From an uncultured Bacteroides sp. (lineage in GTDB: Bacteria > Bacteroidota > Bacteroidia > Bacteroidales > Bacteroidaceae): a stretch of DNA of 48,394 nt. The translations under genes and the position numbers were made by a program. Every line of letters starts with the position of its first letter. Position 1 is the stretch's first letter. Of the stretch, positions 26,799 to 35,327 are shown in pieces. The notes beneath the pieces were generated by a model. That model made no database searches. It was given only the letters and a program-made list of their open reading frames with translations, and was not told where the DNA came from. The stretch spans positions 1 to 48,394 of the forward strand of contig URCM01000009.1 in NCBI GenBank assembly GCA_900546355.1. The letters run 5' to 3'.

Positions 26799-27881
26799 AT
26801 GAAAACTCGAACAATTATTTTATCTTTAACATTAGCCGGGCTGATTACGGTATCATCTCCGGCAGACGCCTGCACGGGCATCACGTTGACCGCCAAGGAT
26901 AGCACTACCATTGTTGCCCGAACCATCGAATGGGGAGGAAGCGATTTGAATAGTCAGTACATCATCGTCCCGCGTGGATATACTTCCTGCTCCTATACTC
27001 CCGAGGGTGTACAGGGGATGAGTTTTACCTCCCGATACGGTTATGTAGGACTTGCTGTAGAGCAAAAAGACTTTATAGCCGAAGGTATTAACGAAGCCGG
27101 CTTGTCGGCTGGTTTGTTTTATTTTCCGCATTACGGGCAATATGAAACCTATGATGCGGAAAAAAAAGACACCAGTATAGCCGATTTGCAATTGGTGGCG
27201 TGGATATTGGGCAACTGTGCCACGATAAACGAAGTGATAGAAAGCGTGAAGCAGGTGCATATCATCAGCATTGATCCACGTGCTTCTACCGTACATTGGC
27301 GGTTTACCGATTCTGCCGGAAGGCAAGTAGTATTGGAAATCATCGATGGGACCCCCAAGTTTTATGAGAATAAGCTGGGTGTGCTGACCAATTCTCCCGG
27401 ATTCGAATGGCACTTGACGAACTTGAATAATTATGTCAATCTTTATCCTGGTTCGGCTCCAGCCCAGTCATTAGGCGACGCCCGTTTAGCCTCTTTCGGT
27501 GCCGGAAGCGGCTTCTTAGGTATTCCGGGCGATGTCACTCCTCCTTCACGTTTCGTCCGTGCCGCCTTTTATCAGGCCACGGCTCCTCGTCAGGACAATG
27601 CTGAAAAGACTGTGCTTCAAGCCTTTCAGATACTGAACAACTTTGATATTCCCGTAGGCGTCGAATTTGCAGAAGGGAAGGTGCCTGCCGATATTCCCAG
27701 TGCTACCCAATGGACTTCGGCTACCGACATGAAAAACCGCATCATCTATTTCCGCACGATGTACAACAGTGAGATACGCAGCATTTGTCTTGACCGGATA
27801 GATTTCTCGAAAGTCTCTTATCAGGCGGTTCCGCTGGATGAGGTAAAACAGCAGCCTATCCGGATAATCTCTGTCCGGTAA
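26799..27881 (+). CDS. Ntn-hydrolase of the bile salt hydrolase / penicillin V acylase family
   Basis: The 360-residue protein has a signal peptide that ends just before Cys25 (PADA/CTGITL), so processing would expose the catalytic N-terminal cysteine typical of choloylglycine hydrolases. The ARTIEWG motif supplies the conserved Arg. NEAGLSAG and VLTNSPGFEW carry the two oxyanion asparagines. Family members in Bacteroides cleave conjugated bile acids, but others act on penicillin V or N-acyl compounds. At the position of the conserved Asp after the Arg (RxxD in typical bile salt hydrolases) this protein has Glu44, so the substrate is open. It should act in the periplasm. The gene is alone and converges on viaA with a 6-nt gap. 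Confidence 0.88.
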   Translation: MKTRTIILSLTLAGLITVSSPADACTGITLTAKDSTTIVARTIEWGGSDLNSQYIIVPRGYTSCSYTPEGVQGMSFTSRYGYVGLAVEQKDFIAEGINEAGLSAGLFYFPHYGQYETYDAEKKDTSIADLQLVAWILGNCATINEVIESVKQVHIISIDPRASTVHWRFTDSAGRQVVLEIIDGTPKFYENKLGVLTNSPGFEWHLTNLNNYVNLYPGSAPAQSLGDARLASFGAGSGFLGIPGDVTPPSRFVRAAFYQATAPRQDNAEKTVLQAFQILNNFDIPVGVEFAEGKVPADIPSATQWTSATDMKNRIIYFRTMYNSEIRSICLDRIDFSKVSYQAVPLDEVKQQPIRIISVR

Positions 27882-27887
27882 GGTTTT

Positions 27888-29261
27888 TCAGGGTACTTCC
27901 ATATTCCACACTCGCTCGCACAGGTTCAAGTAGTCTTGTTCGGGACGAGTGCCGAATACCAAGGCGTAGAAAGATGTCCCCTTGCGTTTGAGATGCGCTA
28001 CCTGGCTCATCAGCCTGTCAGAGGCAGGGGGCATTTCGAAATCGGAAATCATTACTATGTCTGAACCATGCCAGCCGTTTTGAGTTGTCATCCGTACGGC
28101 TTCGTCTACCGCTTCTTCCATATTGGTACCGCCACCGAACCGCTGGTTGAGGAATTCCACCAGCATGGGTAAGTCGGTGTACAGGTCGTTTATCAGCAAG
28201 TGGGAGGTTTCTTCCGAGAAATTGATGACATAACATTTGCGGTGTGTGGTTTCCGTCAGTTTGGCTATGGCCAATAACGCCGATTTTGCCAGTTGCTCTC
28301 GTTTGCCTTCCATTGACCCTGATGTATCCAGGCAAACCACGAAAGGTCCTTGTCCGCTTACTTTCTTTTTTCCTGTCTGTAGGGTTGAGCGGTCTTCTTG
28401 CGAACGGCTGTCAAATACTTGCAGGCGTTTTTCCACATACCGTTGCATAAACACCGGGCGAAGTCGCTCTTCAGCAAGATAGCAATATTCGATGGGGAGC
28501 AAGTGGTTCAGGTCATTTCCAAGGGTGATACCTTCGATATCGCTCTGCGTGGAGCGTCGGACGAATTGCTCTTTTGCTATGCCCGATAAAGCGTCAAAGC
28601 GTTTCTCGCCTTGGCTTCGTTTGCCCAATACACGCACCAGTTCGCGGATGTGTCTGTTTTCTTCCATCGCTTTCTCGTAAGGCACTACCTGGCGGTATAG
28701 TTCCGGATGGTTGAAAAGCAACCATTTGATGCGTGAACCTATCAGATTGGATGCTGTTTTCATCCCTTTGCCTGAGTTGAGCAATAGGAAGTCTTCACAC
28801 AACGAAGCAATGTGGTGGTACTGGTAATCAAACTCTTTGGCGGTCAGGAGACTGTGCCATTTGTCTAAGAAGAGTTCTTGCACCGCTTTTTGCTCCGTGC
28901 CCTGTCTCGCGGTCTGCTCCATGCGCTCTATATAATAAGGTACATTCAGCTCTGCCAGCACGTAACGTTTTCGGAAAGCCGTCTGCATCTGCCGGAGAAA
29001 GGGCAGGAAATCGCTTGTCGGCAGCAGTTCGGCATCATAGAAATGTTCCCATTCGGGTGTATAGCGCGAATAAAACTCCTGAAGCGAAGGGGAAGTCTTC
29101 CGGTAATAATCCCAAACGGCACTTTCCAGTTCGGCTGGCAACATCACACGCTTTTGCAATGCTTCCTGCATCCGTGCGAAACAACGTCGGCGAAGTTCAT
29201 CCAAATAGATTGCCTTCAGTTCCTTCAGACGGATATTCCTCGTTCTCTTTCCGGTACGCAT
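27888..29261 (-). CDS. viaA: VWA-domain protein ViaA
   Basis: ViaA is the von Willebrand A partner of the MoxR-type ATPase RavA. The 457-residue product has an all-helical N-terminal part (1-300) and a C-terminal VWA domain whose metal-ion-dependent adhesion site is intact: DTSGS at 312-316, with a later GGGTNMEEA and SDFEMP. In E. coli the pair binds respiratory complexes and membrane lipids and alters aminoglycoside sensitivity. The chosen start overlaps the end of ravA by 65 nt in another frame; Met31 at 29171 would remove the overlap but would cut a charged helix. The overlap is unusually long, but both frames look intact. Confidence 0.88.
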   Translation of the reverse strand: MRTGKRTRNIRLKELKAIYLDELRRRCFARMQEALQKRVMLPAELESAVWDYYRKTSPSLQEFYSRYTPEWEHFYDAELLPTSDFLPFLRQMQTAFRKRYVLAELNVPYYIERMEQTARQGTEQKAVQELFLDKWHSLLTAKEFDYQYHHIASLCEDFLLLNSGKGMKTASNLIGSRIKWLLFNHPELYRQVVPYEKAMEENRHIRELVRVLGKRSQGEKRFDALSGIAKEQFVRRSTQSDIEGITLGNDLNHLLPIEYCYLAEERLRPVFMQRYVEKRLQVFDSRSQEDRSTLQTGKKKVSGQGPFVVCLDTSGSMEGKREQLAKSALLAIAKLTETTHRKCYVINFSEETSHLLINDLYTDLPMLVEFLNQRFGGGTNMEEAVDEAVRMTTQNGWHGSDIVMISDFEMPPASDRLMSQVAHLKRKGTSFYALVFGTRPEQDYLNLCERVWNMEVP

Positions 29262-30816
29262 GACGTAATTCGTTTAGTTCGTTTCGATAGTAAGCCACCG
29301 TCGTTTGTTGGTGTTTCAGCATTTCTGCCAGTGCTTTCCGCTCTTCGGTGTTCAGGAAAAGATGGTGTTCGGCATATGTCTTTTCCGTTTCGTAGAACGA
29401 CTGGCATCCGTCTTCCACCCGGCTCGCCAGTTCTTCCGCTTTTTGAAAGCGTTCTTCTATCAACTCTTCCGCGTCTTTTCCGGCAGAAGGAGGAAGCGGT
29501 GTGCAGTCGGGTACGCACACCAACGGATATTCGTAATCGTTGATGAATACCGAACGTTTGCCTTTGCGCAGGGAATAAATCTTATTTTGGGGTACTTTAC
29601 CACGCATCGACAAGTCGTAGCGTTTCAAAATGAAGCATTTACTTTTGTACTTGTCTTTGTGCAGGTAAAATAATTTTCCAGTCCGGTCGAGTGCTTGGTA
29701 ATCGGAAGCGAAAAGCAACAGCCGTCCTGCCATCCGTACCTTGTCTATCTGATAATAATACGAATCGATGATTTTCAATGCAGGGTCTTGCGCTTCATTC
29801 AGGGCGGCGGTTGTCGAAAGTTCGTCTTTCAAGGCTTGTATTTCTTGACGCACTCCTTGCACGTTCAGCAGATAGCCTTCCGCGCTTTGGCGTATGGCGG
29901 ACAAGACCATTTCGTTTACGGTGTCGACTTGTGGAAGGCAGTCCCATAAGCCATGTGCCAGCAAAAGACAATCACTCAGGCGTATAGTGTCCTCTCCGTT
30001 CAGAAAAGCCGAAGTACGGAGTAGCTTAATCAGCTTTTTCCAGCGGCGGTCCGATACATAAAGCAGGTGTTCGCCCGACTCTGCGTTCTGCATCGTGCGG
30101 TTGTAGTCTTCAATCTTTTCCTTCAGCAGGTGGATGACTTCGAAAATAGAATAATGGATTTTTACTTCGCTTATCTGTCTTTGCCAGGCATTATACTCCT
30201 CTTCAGTTATTTGAAGTTCTTTGGTTATTTTCGGTTCTGTATCATCGGCAGAAGCAATCATGCGGTCGAAATCAGCCAGGTCGGTGATGCCCGTCACCCA
30301 TAAGCGGAGCAAGAAGCGGTCCCACAGGGCTTCCAATCCTTGCCCTGCGGCAGGCAGTTCATTCGATGCGGCTATCAGCCCTTTCAATGGAATTTGTATA
30401 GTAACCCTTCCGTTTCGATAGGTTTTTTCGTTGATGACGGTCAGCAAGGCGTTTTGGATGGCAGGTCCTGCCTTCCATATTTCGTCCAGGAAAACCACAT
30501 CGGCTGTAGGTAGATAGCCTTCTGTTTGCCGTTCGTAGGTATCGTTGTCTTTCAGTTTCGAAATAGATACAGGTCCGAATATTTCATCGGGCGTGCTGAA
30601 ACGTGACATCAGGTAATCGAACGAACTCCCGCCTCGGAAAGCAAGTTTGAGCCGACGTGCCACCATGCTTTTCGCCACTCCCGGAGGTCCGAGCAAAAAA
30701 ATGCTTTCGCCTGCAATTGCAGAGAGTAACGAAAGGGCAATGACGTGTTCTTTACCGTAAACCCGTTCGTTCATCTGTTCCAGTAAATCGTGTATCCGTT
30801 GTTTCAATTCATTCAT
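29197..30816 (-). CDS. ravA: MoxR-family AAA+ ATPase RavA
   Basis: The 539-residue protein has Walker A GPPGVAKS (43-50), Walker B VVFLDE (Asp111-Glu112), the MoxR-type APS-like KAGPAIQNALL segment and the sensor ASNELP. The long C-terminal extension matches RavA rather than short MoxR proteins, with a coiled-coil end rich in Glu and Arg. It is followed directly by its partner viaA. Its ATG overlaps the stop codon of the EamA transporter gene by four bases, so the three genes should be one transcript. Confidence 0.92.
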   Translation of the reverse strand: MNELKQRIHDLLEQMNERVYGKEHVIALSLLSAIAGESIFLLGPPGVAKSMVARRLKLAFRGGSSFDYLMSRFSTPDEIFGPVSISKLKDNDTYERQTEGYLPTADVVFLDEIWKAGPAIQNALLTVINEKTYRNGRVTIQIPLKGLIAASNELPAAGQGLEALWDRFLLRLWVTGITDLADFDRMIASADDTEPKITKELQITEEEYNAWQRQISEVKIHYSIFEVIHLLKEKIEDYNRTMQNAESGEHLLYVSDRRWKKLIKLLRTSAFLNGEDTIRLSDCLLLAHGLWDCLPQVDTVNEMVLSAIRQSAEGYLLNVQGVRQEIQALKDELSTTAALNEAQDPALKIIDSYYYQIDKVRMAGRLLLFASDYQALDRTGKLFYLHKDKYKSKCFILKRYDLSMRGKVPQNKIYSLRKGKRSVFINDYEYPLVCVPDCTPLPPSAGKDAEELIEERFQKAEELASRVEDGCQSFYETEKTYAEHHLFLNTEERKALAEMLKHQQTTVAYYRNELNELRHAYRKENEEYPSEGTEGNLFG

Positions 30817-31697
30817 ATTCGTTGATGCTTTCTCATTTGTGTGATTATTCGGAAAGTCTGTAGCGATACCGAGAGGAATATCAGTCCCAATCCTGCGTAG
30901 AAACTGAAGTTCAAGTCTTTTGCCTCTCCGAAAATGAGCATTGCCAAGACAATGCTGTAAATGGGTTCAAGGTTGTAAGTCAAGTTGAATGTAAATGCCG
31001 ATACTTTTTTCAGCACCTGTATCTGTAAGATGTACAGACATACCGTACATAATGAAGCGAGTACCAGCAGGCTTGCCCAGTCGGAAGCCGAGGGGATGAT
31101 GGTTTCTACCGGGAAGAAATGCAGGTAGAAAGGCAAGAGCAAACTCAGGCCTGCAAACCCGCCTCCCATTTCGTAAAGCAGCACCGTGCTCGAAGGATAA
31201 TCCGAAGCTACCCGTTTGTTGCAGATGGTAAAGAGCGAAGCCAGTGCCGATGAAAGAATGCCCATCAGGATACCTGTGCGGTAGCGTGTGTCAAAATGAA
31301 AGATAAGCACGATGCCTGCCACTCCGATGAGGCTGAATAAGATTTCGCCCATCGAAACGCGGCGACGGTTGATAAGCGGGTCGAACAGGGCGGTGAAAAA
31401 GCTCATTAGCGAAAGGCATACCACGCCGATAGATACGTTCGACGCCTTGATACTCCCGTAAAAGAAAAGCCAGTGCATCGCCAGCAGCACACCGGTCGAC
31501 GCAATTTTCACCACATCTGTCCGATGTACTTTCCTGATTTTGCCTAATACGAACAATACTGCATAAAACATCAGCGTGGCGAGCAACAACCTGTACCACA
31601 CCAGCAATCCTTCGCTTAGCGTTATCACTCGCCCGAACACGCCCGTTCCTCCCGCTATCAGTACCGAGAGATGGAGTTTTAGTAAAGCTTCTTTCAT
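30813..31697 (-). CDS. EamA/DMT-family transporter
   Basis: The 294-residue protein has about ten hydrophobic helices in two halves, as in drug/metabolite (EamA) permeases. The second half has the typical NLEPIYSIVLAMLIFGE motif, where Pro and Glu are conserved. The start at 31697 (MKEALLKLHLS) is preferred because the longer frame begins in the promoter region: a TATCTTTG -7 box is at 31720-31727 on the minus strand. It is the first gene of the operon with ravA-viaA, an association not usual for this system. The substrate is unknown. Confidence 0.85.
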   Translation of the reverse strand: MKEALLKLHLSVLIAGGTGVFGRVITLSEGLLVWYRLLLATLMFYAVLFVLGKIRKVHRTDVVKIASTGVLLAMHWLFFYGSIKASNVSIGVVCLSLMSFFTALFDPLINRRRVSMGEILFSLIGVAGIVLIFHFDTRYRTGILMGILSSALASLFTICNKRVASDYPSSTVLLYEMGGGFAGLSLLLPFYLHFFPVETIIPSASDWASLLVLASLCTVCLYILQIQVLKKVSAFTFNLTYNLEPIYSIVLAMLIFGEAKDLNFSFYAGLGLIFLSVSLQTFRIITQMRKHQRI

Positions 31698-31719
31698 CGT
31701 TTTCTTATTTTTAGCGGTG

Positions 31720-31727
31720 CAAAGATA
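31720..31727 (-). promoter_or_regulatory. -7 box of the EamA-ravA-viaA operon
   Basis: TATCTTTG on the minus strand, about 23 nt ahead of the EamA start codon. The -33 element is weak. Confidence 0.4.
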
Positions 31728-31848
31728 CGAAACAATTGGCAATGGAGAATTAAGAACTGTTTTTGATTTCATTCGATAAATTTGTTAGGCGATGCGGTCT
31801 GTCGTTATGAATAATTCGCTGTTCCTTACCTATTCTTTTAAAAAATGA

Positions 31849-31856
31849 TTATCTTT
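31849..31856 (+). promoter_or_regulatory. -7 box of the XRE-cupin regulator gene
   Basis: TATCTTTG 53 nt before the ATG at 31909. No clear -33 element is present, and the in-frame upstream start at 31855 overlaps the box, so the later ATG is preferred. Confidence 0.4.
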
Positions 31857-31908
31857 GCGATCGTATCAATTTGAATGTCAAACCAAACAACAAAAACAAC
31901 GTTATACT

Positions 31909-32484
31909 ATGGACCGCACGAACATTATCGGCGAAAAGATAAAAGCGCTACGAACAACGAAAGAAATCAGTATAGAAGAATTGGCCGAACGGACCGGCTT
32001 GTCGGTGGAGCAAATCGAACGCATCGAGCAGAACATTGACATCCCCTCACTCGCCCCACTCTTGAAAATCGCTCGCGCACTGGGCGTAAGGCTGGGTACG
32101 TTCCTTGATGACCAGAACGATGAAGCGGGTCCCGTCATCTGCCGGCGTGGAGAAGCAGACGATACCATCAGTTTCTCGAACAACGCCACTAACGCCCGCC
32201 AGCACATGCACTACCACTCGCTCTCACGAAGCAAGGCAGACCGCCACATGGAACCGTTCATCATCGACATTGATGCGAACAACGATGCTTTTACCCTCTC
32301 GGCGCATGAAGGCGAAGAATTCATCATGGTGCTGAAGGGTGTGCTTGAAATCAATTACGGCAAGTACACTTACGTACTGGAGGAAGGGGACACGATTTAT
32401 TACGATTCCATCGTGCCTCATCACGTGCATGCTTACGAAGGACAAGCCGCACGGATTCTGGCGGTGATTTATACGCCGGTATAA
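31909..32484 (+). CDS. XRE-family regulator with C-terminal cupin domain
   Basis: The 191-residue protein has an N-terminal helix-turn-helix (about 5-62: IGEKIKALRTTKEISIEELAERTGLS) and a C-terminal cupin barrel (about 100-190). The cupin carries EGEEFIMVLKG and the closing DTIYYDSIVPHHVHA motif with its histidines. Such regulators sense a small ligand with the cupin. It sits 129 nt before an acyl-CoA ligase gene on the same strand, which suggests a fatty-acid or acyl-CoA signal, but a repeat lies between them and the link is inference. Confidence 0.88.
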   Translation: MDRTNIIGEKIKALRTTKEISIEELAERTGLSVEQIERIEQNIDIPSLAPLLKIARALGVRLGTFLDDQNDEAGPVICRRGEADDTISFSNNATNARQHMHYHSLSRSKADRHMEPFIIDIDANNDAFTLSAHEGEEFIMVLKGVLEINYGKYTYVLEEGDTIYYDSIVPHHVHAYEGQAARILAVIYTPV

Positions 32485-32598
32485 TGAATAATTAATAGTG
32501 AATAATGAATAATTGATAGTGAATACATTGATAACGTATGCGTTCACATGGGGTTCGTACTTCAAATTATTAACTATTAATTGTTAATTATTAATTGA
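32484..32598. repeat. AT-rich intergenic inverted repeat (AATAATGAATA words)
   Basis: The left side (32484-32524) has repeated AATGAATAAT and TAGTGAATA words. The right side (32563-32598) has ATTAACTATTAATTGTTAATTA words complementary to them. It matches the repeat at 21564-21661 in style and word content and fills the gap between the regulator and the ligase gene. Confidence 0.65.
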
Positions 32599-32613
32599 TT
32601 AAATCCGCTTATT

Positions 32614-34266
32614 ATGATTCAACTCTCAGAACGAACATTGGGCGACTGGCTGGAGCATTGGGCTACCGTGTCGCCGGACAAAGAATATTTGGTTTATTCC
32701 GACCGGAACCTGCGTTTTACGTGGGGACAGTTCAACCGCCGTGTGGATAACATGGCGAAAGGACTGCTTGCTATCGGTGTGATTCACGGCACGCACGTGG
32801 GAATATGGGCGAAGAATGTGCCCGACTGGCTGACTTTCCTTTACGCTTGCGCCAAGATAGGTGCCGTAGCGGTCACGGTGAACACCAACTACAAGCAGGC
32901 GGAACTGGAATACCTGTGCGAGAACTCGGACATGCATACCCTCTGCATCGTAGACGGTGAGCGGGACAGCAATTTTGTGGAGATGACCTACAAGATGCTG
33001 CCCGAACTGAAGACTTTCGAGCGTGGGCACATGAAGAGCAAACGCTTCCCTTATATGCGCAACGTCATCTACATAGGTCAGGAGAAATACCGAGGCATGT
33101 ATAATACCGCCGAAATTCTTCTGCTGGGAAACAACATCGAGGATGATGTGCTGGCGGAAGCCAAGAAGAAAGTGAACTGCCACGACACGGTGAACATGCA
33201 ATATACTTCGGGCACGACGGGCTTTCCAAAGGGAGTGATGTTGACTCATTACAATATTGCCAACAACGGCTTCCTGACGGGCGAGCACATGAAATTTACC
33301 CAAGATGACAAGTTATGCGTATGTGTACCCTTGTTCCATTGCTTCGGTGTGGTGCTTGCCACGATGAATTGCCTGACACATGGATGTACGGAGGTGATGG
33401 TAGAGCGGTTCGACCCGCTGGTGGTGCTGGCGTCTGTCCATAAGGAACGCTGTACGGCGCTTTACGGTGTGCCTACGATGTTCATCGCCGAGCTGAACCA
33501 CCCGATGTTTGACATGTTCGACCTTTCGTGCCTGCGTACGGGCATCATGGCAGGCTCGCTCTGCCCCGTGGAGCTGATGAAGCAGGTGGAGGAGAAGATG
33601 TATATGAAGGTGACCAGCGTATACGGACTGACCGAAACATCGCCCGGCATGACGCATAGCCGCATAGATGATCCGGCTGAAGTGCGCTATACTACCGTAG
33701 GGCATGATTTCGAATTTACCGAAGTGAAGGTTATCGACCCCGATACGGGCGAAGAATGTCCCGTAGGCGTACAAGGCGAGATGTGCAACCGGGGATATAA
33801 CAACATGAAAGGCTATTACAAGAACCCGCAAGCTACCGCCGAAGTGATAGACAAGAACGGATTCCTGCATTCGGGCGACTTGGGCGTGAAAGACGAGAAC
33901 GGGAACTACCGTATCACAGGACGCATCAAGGACATGATTATTCGGGGAGGCGAAAACATTTATCCGCGCGAGATAGAAGAATTTCTTTACCAAATGCCGG
34001 GCATCAAGGATGTGCAGGTAGCCGGTGTCCCCTCAAAGAAATACGGCGAGGCGGTAGGTGCGTTCATCATCCTGCACGAAGGATATACGATGAATGAGTT
34101 CGACGTGCGTGAGTTCTGCGAAGGCAAGATCGCCCGTTATAAAATCCCGAAATATATTTTCTTCGTAAAAGAGTTCCCTATGACCGGAAGCGGAAAAATT
34201 CAGAAGTTCAAACTGAAAGACCTGAGCCTGAAGCTTTGCGAAGAGCAGGGGATTGAGATCATTTAA
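32614..34266 (+). CDS. Acyl-CoA synthetase (AMP-binding family, long/medium-chain fatty acid ligase)
   Basis: The enzyme activates a carboxylic acid with ATP and CoA. The 550-residue protein carries the P-loop [11 protein letters not shown] (from Tyr197), the YGLTETSPG motif, the [32 protein letters not shown] hinge region, and the catalytic Lys in [10 protein letters not shown] near the end. Length and motifs match FadD-like ligases such as fatty-acid or acyl-acid synthetases; the chain length cannot be read. It is cytoplasmic. The stop codon overlaps the first base of a MITE-like repeat. Confidence 0.92.
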   Translation: MIQLSERTLGDWLEHWATVSPDKEYLVYSDRNLRFTWGQFNRRVDNMAKGLLAIGVIHGTHVGIWAKNVPDWLTFLYACAKIGAVAVTVNTNYKQAELEYLCENSDMHTLCIVDGERDSNFVEMTYKMLPELKTFERGHMKSKRFPYMRNVIYIGQEKYRGMYNTAEILLLGNNIEDDVLAEAKKKVNCHDTVNMQYTSGTTGFPKGVMLTHYNIANNGFLTGEHMKFTQDDKLCVCVPLFHCFGVVLATMNCLTHGCTEVMVERFDPLVVLASVHKERCTALYGVPTMFIAELNHPMFDMFDLSCLRTGIMAGSLCPVELMKQVEEKMYMKVTSVYGLTETSPGMTHSRIDDPAEVRYTTVGHDFEFTEVKVIDPDTGEECPVGVQGEMCNRGYNNMKGYYKNPQATAEVIDKNGFLHSGDLGVKDENGNYRITGRIKDMIIRGGENIYPREIEEFLYQMPGIKDVQVAGVPSKKYGEAVGAFIILHEGYTMNEFDVREFCEGKIARYKIPKYIFFVKEFPMTGSGKIQKFKLKDLSLKLCEEQGIEII

Positions 34267-34357
34267 GAAGCTGTTTTGAATTTATCGCCCAAAGCACACA
34301 CGAAAACGGATACATCAAGCCAAGAAAAACTTTTTGGAGAAGTTCAAAACAGCTTCT
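34266..34357. repeat. MITE-like intergenic repeat, short copy with internal deletion
   Basis: This 92-bp copy of the element at 18711 keeps both ends (AGAAGCTGTTTTGAATTT and complement, one mismatch) but lacks about 100 bp of the interior. The junction falls at an ATCG present at both edges of the missing part in the long copy, as expected for deletion between short direct repeats. It begins inside the stop codon of the ligase gene. Confidence 0.85.
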
Positions 34358-34382
34358 AAGTTGGCAATGAACGATAAATAAC

Positions 34383-34496
34383 GCCAATCAGAAGTTAAAA
34401 GGCCAATGGCTTTACCTCTGGAATCGGTGCAGAAAGGTATTGGCATTTACCTACCCACACCGGTGGGCGATAACGCCCTTTTAACTCCTGATTGGC
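34383..34496. repeat. 114-nt structured inverted repeat between converging genes
   Basis: Outer arms 34383-34402 and 34477-34496 match at 19 of 20 positions. An inner GCCAAT (34402-34407) / ATTGGC (34439-34444) stem repeats the outer word. A further CCCAC/GTGGG hairpin lies at about 34454-34466. It could be a two-way terminator. Confidence 0.75.
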
Positions 34497-34504
34497 TTTA
34501 TTGA

Positions 34505-35209
34505 TTATTTCACGATTTTCACCAGCAAAGTCTTTCCGGCAGGTTTCCCTTTCATGTCGAATGCTTCCGACTTGACCAGCCCGATGCCTTCGGCATACCA
34601 TTCGGTGATGCGGTGAGTCGTGCTTTTTAATAAGACTTTTGTGCGTTTCAAGTAGGAAATCTTCATGCAATTGAACTTGCCGGCGGTGGTACTTACCCGT
34701 TCTTCTCCCATATAGGCAGCACCCGATATTGTGATTTCGTTTTTCAGCATATTTACAATGAGCGAATACGAACGGTCGGGCATGCTTTCTCCGCCTTTCG
34801 CATGGTTCTTAAGAATAAACGAATTGTTTCCCTTGAATTTCAGTTCTTCCTGCATGGCTGTACGGGCGGCAGTGTCGTATTTAGCGGGGTCGGAATCAGA
34901 ATCAATGTATGGTCCGAAGGCTAAATCTTCTGCACAAACAGTCTGTTTCCCGTCATAACTCCAATCGAAACGTGTATAGCTTGTATTGTTTTTCAATTTG
35001 TTGGTTACGATTTTATTGACGTAGCAAGCCATTGTCGTTCCTTTTTCCTTTCCTACATACCCCACAATGGCGGTCTCGTTTGATACGCTTTGTCCTGCTT
35101 CATCGTAGTTGACATAGTGCAGTTCTGTTCCTTCTACCGTACAAAAATATTGTGCGTGCAAGCCGTAGCAAGCCCACATCGCCCATACAAACAAAAGTAA
35201 TTTTTTCAT
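34505..35209 (-). CDS. Secreted protein, possibly of the DUF3108/TapB-like family
   Basis: The 234-residue protein has a clear signal peptide (MKKLLLFVWAMWACYGLHAQ) and then reads as a mainly beta protein. The segment TAGKFNCMKISYLKRTKV followed by ITEWYAEGIGLVKSEAFD resembles the end of DUF3108/TapB-like envelope proteins, where a lipocalin-like barrel is expected. There are no catalytic motifs I can name. It should be periplasmic or on the outer membrane. It is monocistronic, converging with the ligase gene across the structured repeat. Confidence 0.65.
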   Translation of the reverse strand: MKKLLLFVWAMWACYGLHAQYFCTVEGTELHYVNYDEAGQSVSNETAIVGYVGKEKGTTMACYVNKIVTNKLKNNTSYTRFDWSYDGKQTVCAEDLAFGPYIDSDSDPAKYDTAARTAMQEELKFKGNNSFILKNHAKGGESMPDRSYSLIVNMLKNEITISGAAYMGEERVSTTAGKFNCMKISYLKRTKVLLKSTTHRITEWYAEGIGLVKSEAFDMKGKPAGKTLLVKIVK

Positions 35210-35287
35210 GTTATGTTCCTTTTTTCAATTCTGCCGCAAACTTACAAATTTCTTTTCAGCAAACATACGTGTGTACTTGATTTTGTT

Positions 35288-35295
35288 TATATTTG
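35288..35295 (+). promoter_or_regulatory. -7 box of the TPR protein gene
   Basis: TATATTTG, 32 nt before the ATG at 35328, matches the -7 consensus; the -33 element is not clear. Confidence 0.45.
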
Positions 35296-35327
35296 CAACA
35301 AACATTCAACAATAAAACACGAAAGAC

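Noticed and set aside
29197..29261. Frameshift or sequencing error at the ravA/viaA junction
   Set aside because: Both reading frames are complete with sensible ends. A 65-nt overlap is unusual, but there is no fused domain order to suggest a lost base.
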